A stretch of DNA of 64,000 nucleotides from Streptomyces avidinii (GTDB lineage: Bacteria > Actinomycetota > Actinomycetes > Streptomycetales > Streptomycetaceae), in contig NZ_BMVL01000003.1 of assembly GCF_014650695.1 (NCBI RefSeq), forward strand, positions 248,001 to 312,000, written 5' to 3'. Below the pieces are notes generated by a model. It had not been told where the DNA came from. It ran no database searches and saw nothing but the letters and a program-made list of their open reading frames with translations. This document shows positions 1 to 7,445 of this stretch, in pieces; within the stretch, counting starts at the first letter, position 1; each line of letters opens with the position of its first letter. A program made the position numbers and the translations under genes.

Positions 1-16
1 GGGTGGGCGCGTTCAT
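1..16 (-). CDS. 5' end of an unidentified gene, cut by the left window edge
   Basis: Only the first five codons lie in the window: an ATG on the minus strand at position 16, followed by codons for Asn-Ala-Pro-Thr. A GGAGG ribosome-binding site lies five bases upstream, which is why I call it a gene start. It is divergent from the TetR regulator at 173, and the space between them carries two copies of an inverted repeat. It is therefore the most likely regulatory target of that TetR protein. The product cannot be identified from five residues. Confidence 0.5.
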
Positions 17-45
17 GGTGACCTCCAGGCCGCCTTCTGCACTGA

Positions 46-112
46 GAGAGCGCTGCTCTCGTTTGAGATGAGTGTGCACGGATCGGTGCGCCAAAGCAAG
101 AGCACTGCTCTC
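46..112. promoter_or_regulatory. Two copies of a TetR-type operator between divergent genes
   Basis: Two near-identical 15-bp inverted repeats lie between the gene leaving the left edge and the TetR gene. They are GAGAGCgctGCTCTC at 46-60 and AAGAGCactGCTCTC at 98-112, both followed by G. The hexameric arms around a 3-bp centre suit a TetR dimer. Placement between divergent starts suggests that the regulator at 173 represses both its own gene and its neighbour. This is inferred from sequence symmetry and position only. Confidence 0.5.
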
Positions 113-172
113 GAAACAGAGCGGTAGTCCACTTCCCGGGCAGTGCTCCGATCGCGTGGCAGACTGGCCCGC

Positions 173-871
173 ATGAACACCGTGCGAGGGGCCAGGGAGC
201 GGGCCCGCATCGAGGTCACCGCCGCCATCAAGGACGAAGCGCGCCGCATGCTCGCCGCCGAGGGCGCCGCCAAGCTCTCCCTGCGTGCCGTCGCCCGCGA
301 GCTGGGCATGGTGTCCTCCGCCCTCTACCGGTACTTCCCCAGTCGGGACGACCTGCTGACCGCCCTCATCATCGACGCGTACGACAGCGTCGGCGCGGCG
401 GCCGAGGAGGCCGACGCCCACGCCCGCGCCGCCGGGGCCTCGCCCCGCGCCCGTTGGACCGCGGTCTGCGAGGCCGTCCGTGCCTGGGCGCTGGAGCACC
501 CGCACGAGTACGCCCTCATCTACGGGTCCCCGGTTCCCGGCTACATCGCCCCCATCGACACCGTGGGTCCCGCCTCCCGCGTCGGCAACGCCTTCATCGG
601 CATCCTCCGCGCCGCCTACGAGGGCCCCGGTCTCGCCCTCCCGCCGCTGCCGCCCGCCCTGCGCGCCGAGGCCGACCGGATGACCGCCGACTTCGCCGAG
701 GGTCTGCCCCCGGCGGTCACGGCGGCCCTGGTCGCCGCCTGGGCCCAGTTGGTCGGACTGGTCTCCGCCGAGTTGTTCGGCCAGTTCAACCGGGTCGTCG
801 AGGACCGCGCCGCCTTCTTCGCGCACGCCGCCGACCAACTGGCGCACGGGGTCGGACTGCCCGCGGTATGA
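173..871 (+). CDS. TetR/AcrR family regulator with WHG-type C-terminal domain
   Basis: A 232-residue DNA-binding repressor. The N-terminal helix-turn-helix (about residues 20-65, LSLRAVARELGMVSSALYRYF) is typical TetR. The C-terminal half carries the HPHEYALIYGSPVPGY stretch typical of the WHG subfamily (TetR_C_33). I chose the ATG at 173 over the GTG at 143 because CAGACT ends seven bases upstream, the spacing of a leaderless -10 box, and because the alternative adds only a short basic tail. Two matching inverted repeats upstream are probable operators. The ligand is unknown. It probably controls the divergent gene off the left edge and itself. Confidence 0.88.
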   Translation: MNTVRGARERARIEVTAAIKDEARRMLAAEGAAKLSLRAVARELGMVSSALYRYFPSRDDLLTALIIDAYDSVGAAAEEADAHARAAGASPRARWTAVCEAVRAWALEHPHEYALIYGSPVPGYIAPIDTVGPASRVGNAFIGILRAAYEGPGLALPPLPPALRAEADRMTADFAEGLPPAVTAALVAAWAQLVGLVSAELFGQFNRVVEDRAAFFAHAADQLAHGVGLPAV

Positions 872-995
872 CGGCAGTGCGCCGGCCATCTGCGGACCGG
901 ACGGGGGTGCCGATCCTCCGGGGGATCCGGAAGATTCACATGATGAGGCGACGGCTCGCTCTTCTGTTCCTCATACGAATGCGGGCCGTTCAGCC

Positions 996-1022
996 TTGAA
1001 CGACGGGCCGCCCGTCTAGTGT
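996..1022 (+). promoter_or_regulatory. Candidate promoter for the spherulation-4-like gene
   Basis: TTGAAC at 996-1001 and TAGTGT at 1017-1022, separated by 15 bp, resemble a short-spaced vegetative promoter about 40 bp before the start codon at 1062. A GACGGGccgCCCGTC inverted repeat (about 1003-1017) occupies the spacer. It could be an operator or a weak terminator for the upstream TetR gene. Confidence 0.35.
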
Positions 1023-1061
1023 TCCTCGGGTCGCCCCCTCGCCGCCGCCGGAGGAACGTTC

Positions 1062-2006
1062 ATGCCCCGCGCCGTGAAGGCCTTGTACGCCGCCCTGGTC
1101 ACCGCCTTACTGGTCGCGTCGGCGCCGGCCATCATCGCCGCGGCGCGTGACGCGCCCCCGGCGGCCGCCCCGGAGCCCACCCCGCCGCCGACCCCCCGGC
1201 TGCCGGGCGTACGGGGCCTGGAGATCGGCGTCCCCGCGTACGTCTGGGCGAACGACCCCATGCTGACCGACCTCACCGCCACGGCCCCGGCGCCCTCGGT
1301 GGTCGTGCTGAACCCGGGGAACGGCGACTCCCCGTTCGACGGCCCCTGGCGGTCCCGCGCCGACGCGCTGCGCGCCCGCACCACCTCCACCGGTGAGAAG
1401 ACCCGGGTGCTGGGCTACGTCCACACCGACCACGGCAACCGCGACATCGCCGCGGCCAAGGCCTCCGTCGACAACTACCTCAAGACCCCCGACGGCCGCC
1501 TCCACGTCGACGGCATCTTCTTCGACGTCGTCAGCCGCGACTGCGGCCCCGCCAACACCACCCGCGACTACTACGCGGAGCTGCGCCGCTATGTCCAGGA
1601 GCTCATGGACGACATCGACCCGGCCGCCCCCGACCTCGTCGTGAACAACCCCGGCACCGCCATAGCCGACTGCTACCTGGAGCCGGGCCACCGCACCGCG
1701 GACATCTTCGTCACGTTCGAGGACACCTACGCCGCGTACACCGGCAGCGGCTGGCTCGGAGGCAACGTCTTCGACCACCTCTCCGGCTACCGCGCCGGCA
1801 CCGAACTCGACCCGAGCGGTACCGCGTTCTGGCACCTGGTGCACGACGTCCCCGATGCCGGAGCGATGCGCGCCACCCTGCGCACGGCCTTCGGCCGCGG
1901 CGCGGGTTACGCGTACGCGACCAGCACGGTCATGCCCAACCCCTGGAACGCGGGCCCGACATGGAAGTACCGCACCCAGACCACGTACGCGGCCACCCTC
2001 GGCTGA
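1062..2006 (+). CDS. Secreted spherulation-specific family 4 protein
   Basis: A 314-residue exported protein. The first 28 or so residues form a signal peptide (basic start, then a hydrophobic run). A Pro/Ala-rich spacer follows (about residues 30-50), then a beta/alpha domain resembling the spherulation-specific family 4 (PF12138), a TIM-barrel glycosidase-like fold. Visible landmarks are YVWANDP near residue 60, VLGYVHTDHG, VDGIFFDVVSRDC and VNNPGT. In this fold acidic residues at strand ends (as in FFDVV) are the likely active site. A GGAGGA ribosome-binding site precedes the ATG. The substrate is unknown; a polysaccharide is the usual guess for this family. Confidence 0.8.
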   Translation: MPRAVKALYAALVTALLVASAPAIIAAARDAPPAAAPEPTPPPTPRLPGVRGLEIGVPAYVWANDPMLTDLTATAPAPSVVVLNPGNGDSPFDGPWRSRADALRARTTSTGEKTRVLGYVHTDHGNRDIAAAKASVDNYLKTPDGRLHVDGIFFDVVSRDCGPANTTRDYYAELRRYVQELMDDIDPAAPDLVVNNPGTAIADCYLEPGHRTADIFVTFEDTYAAYTGSGWLGGNVFDHLSGYRAGTELDPSGTAFWHLVHDVPDAGAMRATLRTAFGRGAGYAYATSTVMPNPWNAGPTWKYRTQTTYAATLG

Positions 2007-2078
2007 GGCGCAGGCGCAGGCGCAGGCGCAGGCGCAGGTGCAGGCGCAGGCCGAGGCCCGAGCCCGAGCCCGAGCTGA
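2007..2078. repeat. 6-bp tandem repeat array directly after a stop codon
   Basis: The array starts at the base after the stop codon of the gene ending at 2006. It consists of 12 hexamers, first GGCGCA repeated with one GGTGCA variant (2007-2054), then degenerate copies drifting to AGCCCG. It fills most of the gap to the convergent AhpD-like gene. Confidence 0.8.
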
Positions 2079-2090
2079 GGTCGGGTCCGG

Positions 2091-2564
2091 TCAACCGAAC
2101 TGCCCCGGCCGGTAGTTCCCCGCGGGCTGCCGGACGATCACGTTCATCCGGTTGAAGGTGTTGATGAGGGCGATCAGGGACACCAGCGCGCCGAGCTGCT
2201 CCTCGTCGTAGTGCACGGCGGCGTTCGCCCAGGCCTCGTCCGTGACCCCGCCCGCCGCGTCCGCGATGCGGGTGCCCTGCTCCGTCAGTTCCAGCGCGGC
2301 ACGCTCGGCATCGGTGAAGACCGTGGCCTCCCGCCACCCGGCGACCAGGTGGAGGCGCACCGAGGACTCCCCGGCGGCCTCGGCGTCCTTGGTGTGCATG
2401 TCGATGCAGAAGCCGCACCCGTTGATCTGGCTCGCGCGGATCTTGACCAGTTCCTGGGTCGTGGGCGGCAGCGTCGAGCCGGCGAGCCCGTGGTTCGCCG
2501 AGACGAGGTGCTTCAGGAACCTGCCTGCGGTCGCGTTGCCGAAGGTGTCCAGTCGTGCGGTCAT
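2091..2564 (-). CDS. Carboxymuconolactone decarboxylase / AhpD-like protein
   Basis: A 157-residue single-domain protein of the AhpD/CMD family. It has the redox motif C50-GF-C53 with H57 close behind (INGCGFCIDMH). In this family the motif reduces peroxides through a CxxC disulfide relay. TLPPTTQELVKIRASQ before the motif is also typical of the fold. It is most likely a small cytoplasmic alkylhydroperoxidase-type antioxidant enzyme. It is convergent with the secreted protein at 1062 and is followed by the hexamer repeat array. No partner AhpC gene is adjacent. Confidence 0.85.
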   Translation of the reverse strand: MTARLDTFGNATAGRFLKHLVSANHGLAGSTLPPTTQELVKIRASQINGCGFCIDMHTKDAEAAGESSVRLHLVAGWREATVFTDAERAALELTEQGTRIADAAGGVTDEAWANAAVHYDEEQLGALVSLIALINTFNRMNVIVRQPAGNYRPGQFG

Positions 2565-2690
2565 GGTCCGCTCCTCCGTCGTTGTCGGTGGTTACACAGA
2601 CAGGACAGAACGGCGCGGCCGGATGTGACAGGAGCGGGTGTGACCCGCATCCGCACTGTGGGCCCCCGGTCCCGGGGGTCCGGGTCCGGG

Positions 2691-3194
2691 TCAGCGGTAG
2701 TCGTCGGGGTGACCCTGCATCCACGTGTTGATCCCGTCGCGGGTGTCGATCAGCAGGGCCTTGTGCTTCTCCAGGTTCGGGGTGCTGCGGTCGCCGCCCA
2801 GTTCCTTGTCGAGCTTCGCGATCAGGGCGATCGGCTCGGGGAAGTGGCCCGGACCCTTCGGGTCGGCCTTCATCGCGCGGTCCATGCGGTGGAGCTCTGT
2901 GTCGAGCCGGCCGAGGACGTAGGCGCAGTTGCCCGGCGTGCAGGAGTCGTCGAGCGTCGCCTGGAGCCCCGCGAAGGCGTCCCGGACCAGTTCGGGCCGG
3001 GCGTCGGGGAGCGTCGGCGCACCGGTCGGCGAGGGCCCCGACGGGCTCGGATCCGACGGGCCCAGCGCGCCGCGGTCCGCCGGGGCGGACGCGGCGGGCG
3101 GCGCAGCCGGCTCCGCGTCGCAGGAAACCGCGAACCCCGCAAGCGCCAGCGCGAGGGCCGTCGCGCCGCGCACCGTGGAACCGAACAACATCAT
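2691..3194 (-). CDS. Putative small lipoprotein of unknown function
   Basis: A 167-residue exported protein. The hydrophobic signal ends in AVSC, giving a probable lipidated Cys25 (the -3 Ala is less usual than Leu/Val). A Pro/Ser/Ala-rich spacer follows (residues 28-65), then a helical domain with a Cys pair (CTPGNC) that could form a disulfide in the envelope. I start it at the first of two adjacent ATGs because AGGGGTGG lies just upstream; the open frame continues further upstream but without a signal peptide at its start. I do not recognise the family. Confidence 0.65.
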   Translation of the reverse strand: MMLFGSTVRGATALALALAGFAVSCDAEPAAPPAASAPADRGALGPSDPSPSGPSPTGAPTLPDARPELVRDAFAGLQATLDDSCTPGNCAYVLGRLDTELHRMDRAMKADPKGPGHFPEPIALIAKLDKELGGDRSTPNLEKHKALLIDTRDGINTWMQGHPDDYR

Positions 3195-3258
3195 CCACCC
3201 CTGTGATCGCCAAGGATCGACCCTACGCCGTGGCGGCCGTTCCTCGCCATGCTCATGG

Positions 3259-3510
3259 TCACCTGCCGTCGTTCTCCGGGCGCCGGGCGAACCCGAGCAG
3301 CACGTGGACGACCCGGAGCAGGAACACCACCGCTGCCAGGACACCGCCCGCCACGGCCAGGATCCGCCCCGTCGACGGGGACAGGGAGAACGCGAGCACG
3401 GGCCCGTACACCGCGCCGAAGGCGAGGGCGGCCGCGAAACAGGCGCTGACGAAGGCGTAGCCGATCTCGATGGTGATCGCGTCCCGGTCCGCCTGCGTAC
3501 GTCGCTCCAT
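3259..3510 (-). CDS. Small two-helix membrane protein, DUF6332-like
   Basis: An 83-residue protein with a charged N-terminus (MERRTQADRDA) and two hydrophobic segments (about residues 15-43 and 49-73). The pattern matches what I recall of the Streptomyces family DUF6332. GACACT ends six bases before the ATG at 3510, consistent with a leaderless start. It lies upstream of the lipoprotein gene in the same direction with a 64-bp gap. The function is unknown. Confidence 0.65.
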   Translation of the reverse strand: MERRTQADRDAITIEIGYAFVSACFAAALAFGAVYGPVLAFSLSPSTGRILAVAGGVLAAVVFLLRVVHVLLGFARRPENDGR

Positions 3511-3547
3511 GCGTGCAGTGTCACAGCGCGCACTGTCCGTCACAAGA

Positions 3548-3716
3548 GCCCTGCCGCACCCGCCCGCACCCGGACCTGCCTGCCTCCGGAGCTGCCCGCC
3601 CGCACCCGCACCTGCCCGCCCGCCCCCGCACCTGCCCGCCCCCGCCCCCGCACCTGCCCGCACCCGGACCCGCCCGCACCGGCACCCGGACCCGCCCAGG
3701 CCGGTCCCCGCCCCGA
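3548..3716. repeat. C-rich low-complexity repeat abutting a gene 3' end
   Basis: This gap holds a C-rich degenerate repeat of roughly 6-bp periodicity in which CACCTGCCCGC recurs about four times. It ends directly at the stop codon (3717) of the minus-strand gene that follows. The apparent Pro/Arg-rich reading frames through it are artefacts of composition. Confidence 0.65.
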
Positions 3717-4460
3717 TCAGATTCCGGCCGTCTCCGTCCACAGCCGCGCCAGCGCCTGGTCGCCGGTCACCCCCGGACCGGCCAGCGGAACCCGGTTCCA
3801 CAGGGCCTCGTACAGCCAGGCCGCCTCGCCGGTCAGCTCGCAGTCCGCCGGCTCGCCCGTGTCGCCCTGCACCGTACGGGCCGGCGCCGCCGACAGGTGG
3901 ACGGTCCACACCGCGCCCGTGTCGGCGGCCCGCACCCGCACCACCTTCGGCTCGGGGGTCCGCACCCGGCTCCGCGGCCGGGCGTGGAAGCCGGTCAGCA
4001 GCTCGTCCACCCCGTCCTCCGCGAACTCCGGCTCCACCGGAGAGAACACCACGCCGAGCGCGGACTCCGCGTCCATCCGGTGCACCGCGGTCTCATGGGC
4101 CTGTCGCCGGGCCCAGAACGCCACCGGCGAGGGCGGGGCCGTCGGAAGGAAGGTCCAGCACTGCACGTCGGCCGGGGCCTCGGTCAGGGTGCGCACCAGG
4201 TCGGCGTGGCCCTCCCGGAACCATTCCAGCAGTTCGCCGTCGACCAGTTCGGGCGCGTCCGGGAAGCCCACCGGCTCCAGCCGCCGCTCCGCGACGTACG
4301 CGGTCGCCCAGCGGTGCACCGAGCCGGTGTGCCGCAACAGATCGGTGACGCGCCAGCCCGGACAGGTGGGAACAGCGGCGTCCGTACCGGCGCGTTCGGC
4401 GACCTCGGCGAGCAGTTCGCCTTCGCGCGCGAGTGCCTTCACAAGTTCGGTGATCTCCAT
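3717..4460 (-). CDS. Maleylpyruvate isomerase family mycothiol-dependent enzyme
   Basis: A 247-residue protein of the DinB/MDMPI superfamily. The N-terminal metal-binding domain shows CPGWRVTDLLRHTGSVHRWA (residues about 33-52) and the second metal His lies in ARRQAHETAVHRMDAE (around 120-135). A C-terminal MDMPI_C-like domain follows. Members use mycothiol, the main low-molecular-weight thiol of actinobacteria, for isomerisation or thiol transfer; the exact substrate is not predictable. The divergent AlkB-like gene starts only 39 bp away, so both promoters share that gap. Confidence 0.82.
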   Translation of the reverse strand: MEITELVKALAREGELLAEVAERAGTDAAVPTCPGWRVTDLLRHTGSVHRWATAYVAERRLEPVGFPDAPELVDGELLEWFREGHADLVRTLTEAPADVQCWTFLPTAPPSPVAFWARRQAHETAVHRMDAESALGVVFSPVEPEFAEDGVDELLTGFHARPRSRVRTPEPKVVRVRAADTGAVWTVHLSAAPARTVQGDTGEPADCELTGEAAWLYEALWNRVPLAGPGVTGDQALARLWTETAGI

Positions 4461-4499
4461 ACCGTGAGTCTTATCAGCCGGCCCGCGACAATGGAGAGC

Positions 4500-5159
4500 A
4501 TGGACGGGGAACTCTTCCCGCGCGAGCGGGCCGTGATCGCCCCCGGCGCCGTGCACGTGCCCGACTGGCTCGGGGCCGCCCGGCAGCGCGAGTTGCTGGC
4601 GGCCTGCCGCGCGTGGGCTCGCCCGCCCGCCGGCCTGCGCACCGTACGCACCCCGGGCGGTGGGGTGATGACCGCCCGCCAGGTGTGCCTCGGACTGCAC
4701 TGGTACGCGTACGGGTACGCGCGCACCGCAGTCGACGGCGACGGGGAGCCGGTCAAGCCGATGCCGCCGTGGCTCGCCGAACTCGGGCGGGAGGCGGTGG
4801 CCGCCGCTTACGGCGCCCCGCCGGAGCCCGGACCGGATACGGCCTACGACATCGCGCTGATCAACTTCTACGACGGCGACTCCCGCATGGGCATGCACCG
4901 CGATGCCGAGGAGCGGTCCACCGCGCCGGTGGTCTCGCTCAGTCTCGGCGACACCTGCGTGTTCCGCTTCGGGAACACGGCCTCGCGCGGACGTCCGTAC
5001 CAAGACGTAGAGCTGTGCAGCGGCGACCTCTTCGTCTTCGGGGGGCCGAGCCGGCCGGCCTACCACGGCGTACCGAAGGTCCTGCCGGGCACGGGCCCGC
5101 GCGAGCTCGGGCTGACCGGCCGGTTGAACATCACACTCCGGGTGGGCGGGCTGGGCTGA
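4500..5159 (+). CDS. alkB: Alpha-ketoglutarate-dependent dioxygenase, AlkB family
   Basis: A 219-residue Fe(II)/2-oxoglutarate dioxygenase that would oxidatively demethylate alkylated bases. The iron ligands are visible as H133-x-D135 (MHRDAEE) and H189 (AYHGVPK). The 2-oxoglutarate-binding Arg pair lies in GRLNITLR near the C-terminus. LINFYDGDSRMGMHRD is the typical family core. I use the ATG at 4500, which has GGAGAG upstream; an in-frame ATG at 4491 is possible. It is divergent from the mycothiol-dependent enzyme, which could suit a shared role in electrophile stress, though that is inference. Confidence 0.88.
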   Translation: MDGELFPRERAVIAPGAVHVPDWLGAARQRELLAACRAWARPPAGLRTVRTPGGGVMTARQVCLGLHWYAYGYARTAVDGDGEPVKPMPPWLAELGREAVAAAYGAPPEPGPDTAYDIALINFYDGDSRMGMHRDAEERSTAPVVSLSLGDTCVFRFGNTASRGRPYQDVELCSGDLFVFGGPSRPAYHGVPKVLPGTGPRELGLTGRLNITLRVGGLG

Positions 5160-5202
5160 AGGGCGGCGTCCGGCGTGCCCCGATCATGCGAGGATCGATG
5201 CC

Positions 5203-6471
5203 ATGAACGGCAACGGGGCCCCGCCGCGGGTGGGGGATGTGACCACGACATCCGCGTCCGGTGCGGCTGCGCGGACCAGGCTGGAGCGGGGGCGCGGAGC
5301 GCTCGGGCCGGCGCTGGAGCTCGTGCACACCGGCCGGGCCCCGACCCGCGCGGTCCTGACGGCCGAGCTCGGGGTCACCCGCGCCACCGCCGGAGCGGTC
5401 GCCGCGGAGCTGGAGGCGCTCGGTCTGATCCGCGTCGATTCCCGCCCCGGCGGTGCCGGAGGGACCGGAGGTGCCCAGGGCCGGCCCTCGCACCGGCTCT
5501 CGGTGGCCGAGGACGGCCCGGTGGCGCTGGCCGCCCAGGTGCACTCGGACGGCTTCCGCGCCGCCCTGGTCGGCCTCGGCGGCCGGATCGTGGCCACCGC
5601 TCCCGGCAAGGTCACCGTCTCCGCCGACCCGGCACAGGTGCTCGGCGCGGTGGTGGAGGCGGGCGCGGCGCTGCTCGAACAGAGCGGCCGCCTCTGCGTC
5701 GGCGCGGGGCTCGCGGTCCCCTCGGCGGTCGCCGAACCGGACGGTACGGCGCTGAACCCGCTGCACCTGGCATGGCCGGCCGGCTCCCCGGTACGGGCGA
5801 TCTTCGCCGAGTGCGTGAAGGCGGCCGGGATCGACGGTCCTGCCCTCACCGGCAACGACGTCAACCTCGCGGCCCTGGCCGAGCACCGGCACGGCGCGGG
5901 GCGCAGCGCCCAGCACCTGCTGTGCGTGGCCACCGGACACCGCGGGGTCGGCGGCGCGCTGGTGCTGGACGGCCGCCTGCACAGCGGGAGTTCGGGCCTG
6001 GCGCTGGAGGTCGGCCACCTCACCGTGAACCCCGAGGGGCGGGCCTGCCATTGCGGCAGCCGGGGCTGCCTGGACGTGGAGGCCGACCCGCTGGCCTTCC
6101 TCACCGCGGCGGGCCGCAGCCCCGGCCCCGAGGTGTCGCTGCTCCAGCAGGCCCGTGACCTGCTGCGCGACGAACCCGCGGAACCGGCGGTACGGGCGGC
6201 CACTCAGGAGCTGATCGACCGGCTCGGCCTCGGCCTCGCGGGCCTCGTGAACATCCTCAACCCGGACCGGATCATCCTGGGCGGGCTGCACCGGGAGCTG
6301 CTGCACGCCGATCCGGAGCGGCTGCGCGCGGTGGTCGCGGACCGCAGCCTGTGGGGGCGCAGCGGCGGGGTGCCCATCCTGCCGTGCACCCTCGACCACA
6401 ACAGCCTGGTCGGTGCGGCGGAGCTGGCGTGGCAGCCGGTGCTCGACGACCCGCTGGGAGCCCTGGCCTAG
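5203..6471 (+). CDS. ROK family transcriptional regulator
   Basis: A 422-residue NagC/XylR-type protein. Residues 35-75 form a winged helix-turn-helix (TRAVLTAELGVTRATAGAVAAELEALGLI). The rest is a ROK sugar-kinase-like domain with the zinc motif C-H-C-G-x-x-G-C (ACHCGSRGCLD) and the preceding EVGHLTVN, whose His is the fourth metal ligand. Regulators of this class bind a sugar or sugar phosphate in the ROK domain and release DNA. No sugar operon is adjacent, so its target may be distant. GAGGAT sits just before the start and could serve as a weak -10 box or ribosome-binding site. Confidence 0.87.
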   Translation: MNGNGAPPRVGDVTTTSASGAAARTRLERGRGALGPALELVHTGRAPTRAVLTAELGVTRATAGAVAAELEALGLIRVDSRPGGAGGTGGAQGRPSHRLSVAEDGPVALAAQVHSDGFRAALVGLGGRIVATAPGKVTVSADPAQVLGAVVEAGAALLEQSGRLCVGAGLAVPSAVAEPDGTALNPLHLAWPAGSPVRAIFAECVKAAGIDGPALTGNDVNLAALAEHRHGAGRSAQHLLCVATGHRGVGGALVLDGRLHSGSSGLALEVGHLTVNPEGRACHCGSRGCLDVEADPLAFLTAAGRSPGPEVSLLQQARDLLRDEPAEPAVRAATQELIDRLGLGLAGLVNILNPDRIILGGLHRELLHADPERLRAVVADRSLWGRSGGVPILPCTLDHNSLVGAAELAWQPVLDDPLGALA

Positions 6472-6530
6472 ACCGCCTCGTCCGGAACCGGCCGGACCGG
6501 ACGGGTCGGACCAGACCGCACCACCGGACC

Positions 6531-6670
6531 GCACCGCACCGCACCGCACCGGAGCGGATCGCACCGGAGCGGATCGCACCGGATCGCACCGGAGCGGATC
6601 GCACCGGATCGCACCGGAGCGGATCGCACCGGACCGCACCGGATCGCACCGGAGCGGCCCGGACCGGTCA
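6531..6670. repeat. 140-bp array with exact 5-bp period
   Basis: Between the ROK gene and the convergent anti-sigma-like gene, the sequence is built of 5-mers GCACC, GGAGC, GGATC and GGACC. The order partly repeats as 10-, 15- and 25-bp higher units. Because the unit is five bases and free of stop codons, long apparent frames read through it on both strands; these are not genes. The flank 6472-6530 is similar but more degenerate. Confidence 0.85.
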
Positions 6671-6697
6671 GGCCGGGCCCGGTGGGCAGGCGGTCGG

Positions 6698-7246
6698 TCA
6701 TCCGGGCCGGGCACCGACCGGCGATGCCACCGGGAGACCTGCTGCCGCGGGCCCCGGGTCGACGGCCAGGAGCACCGCACGCGCGGGTTCTCGTACGGGG
6801 GTGGTCCTGATCGGGACCGGCCGGGCCGGTTCCGCCGGGGCCGCGGTCGTCGTGAGCGAGAACCACACCGCCTTGCCGGGCCCGTCGGGCCGCTCGCGTG
6901 CCCCCCAGGCCTCGCTGAGCGCCTCCACGAGGGCGAGCCCGCGCCCGCAGGTCTCCAGCGCCTCCGCCCGCGTCTCGTGGACGACCGGCAGCCGTGGATC
7001 GCTGTCGATGACCGAGACCGTCAGTCGCCCGAGCCGGAGTTCGATCTCCACGGTGCAGGTCTTGTCCGGCTGCGCGTGGCGGTGGACGTTGCTGAGCAGT
7101 TCCGTCACGCCGAGCGCGGCCCGGTCTATGAGCGGGTCGAGCTCCCAGTGGCGCAGTTGTGCAGAAACGATTCTGCGGATTTGGCCGATCCGCGACGGCA
7201 AGGCCTGCAGTTCGACGACGCAGTGCCTGCGGGAATGAGTTATCAC
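6698..7246 (-). CDS. Anti-sigma-type ATP-binding protein (HATPase)
   Basis: A 182-residue protein with a single GHKL ATPase domain of the RsbW/SpoIIAB class. The N box is visible as [10 protein letters not shown] (near residues 48-57) and the G boxes as VSVIDSDPR and [13 protein letters not shown] low-complexity Pro/Ala tail follows residue 135. Streptomyces has dozens of such proteins, acting as anti-sigma factors or serine kinases of anti-anti-sigma factors; no partner sigma or STAS gene is adjacent. It starts with GTG and is divergent from the PLP enzyme gene. The 5-bp repeat array lies just past its 3' end. Confidence 0.82.
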   Translation of the reverse strand: MITHSRRHCVVELQALPSRIGQIRRIVSAQLRHWELDPLIDRAALGVTELLSNVHRHAQPDKTCTVEIELRLGRLTVSVIDSDPRLPVVHETRAEALETCGRGLALVEALSEAWGARERPDGPGKAVWFSLTTTAAPAEPARPVPIRTTPVREPARAVLLAVDPGPAAAGLPVASPVGARPG

Positions 7247-7445
7247 GGCTGCGACTCCCCGACATGAGTGTTACGGGTGCTGCACCCTCGGTAATGCTCC
7301 ACCAGGGTCACCCACGGTGCCGCACAGTGCAACCGAACGCGATCGAAAGGGATTCGCATGGATCCCCAAAGCGAACGTTTGTGCAGGTGGGAGAGGTACA
7401 TTGCGAAGAAGGGGGGCGAAGTTCACCCACGAAGGAGCGCGGCAC
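7247..7445. promoter_or_regulatory. Divergent promoter region with a 13-bp palindrome
   Basis: The gap separates the anti-sigma-like gene (leftward) and the PLP enzyme gene (rightward). It contains the symmetrical GGGTGCtGCACCC near 7275-7287, about 30 bp from the leftward start, a possible operator or hairpin. GAAGGAG lies upstream of the rightward ATG. I see no clear -35/-10 pair for either gene. Confidence 0.35.

Noticed and set aside
3548..3716. Pro-rich coding region
   Set aside because: Frames exist only because the repeat lacks stop codons; no start signal or domain.
6531..6670. Possible CRISPR array
   Set aside because: There are no unique spacers of regular length; the period is five bases and no cas gene is nearby.
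5131..6780. A long antisense frame over the ROK gene running into the 5-bp repeats
   Set aside because: Composition is repeat-driven and has no domain; the ROK gene explains the codon bias.
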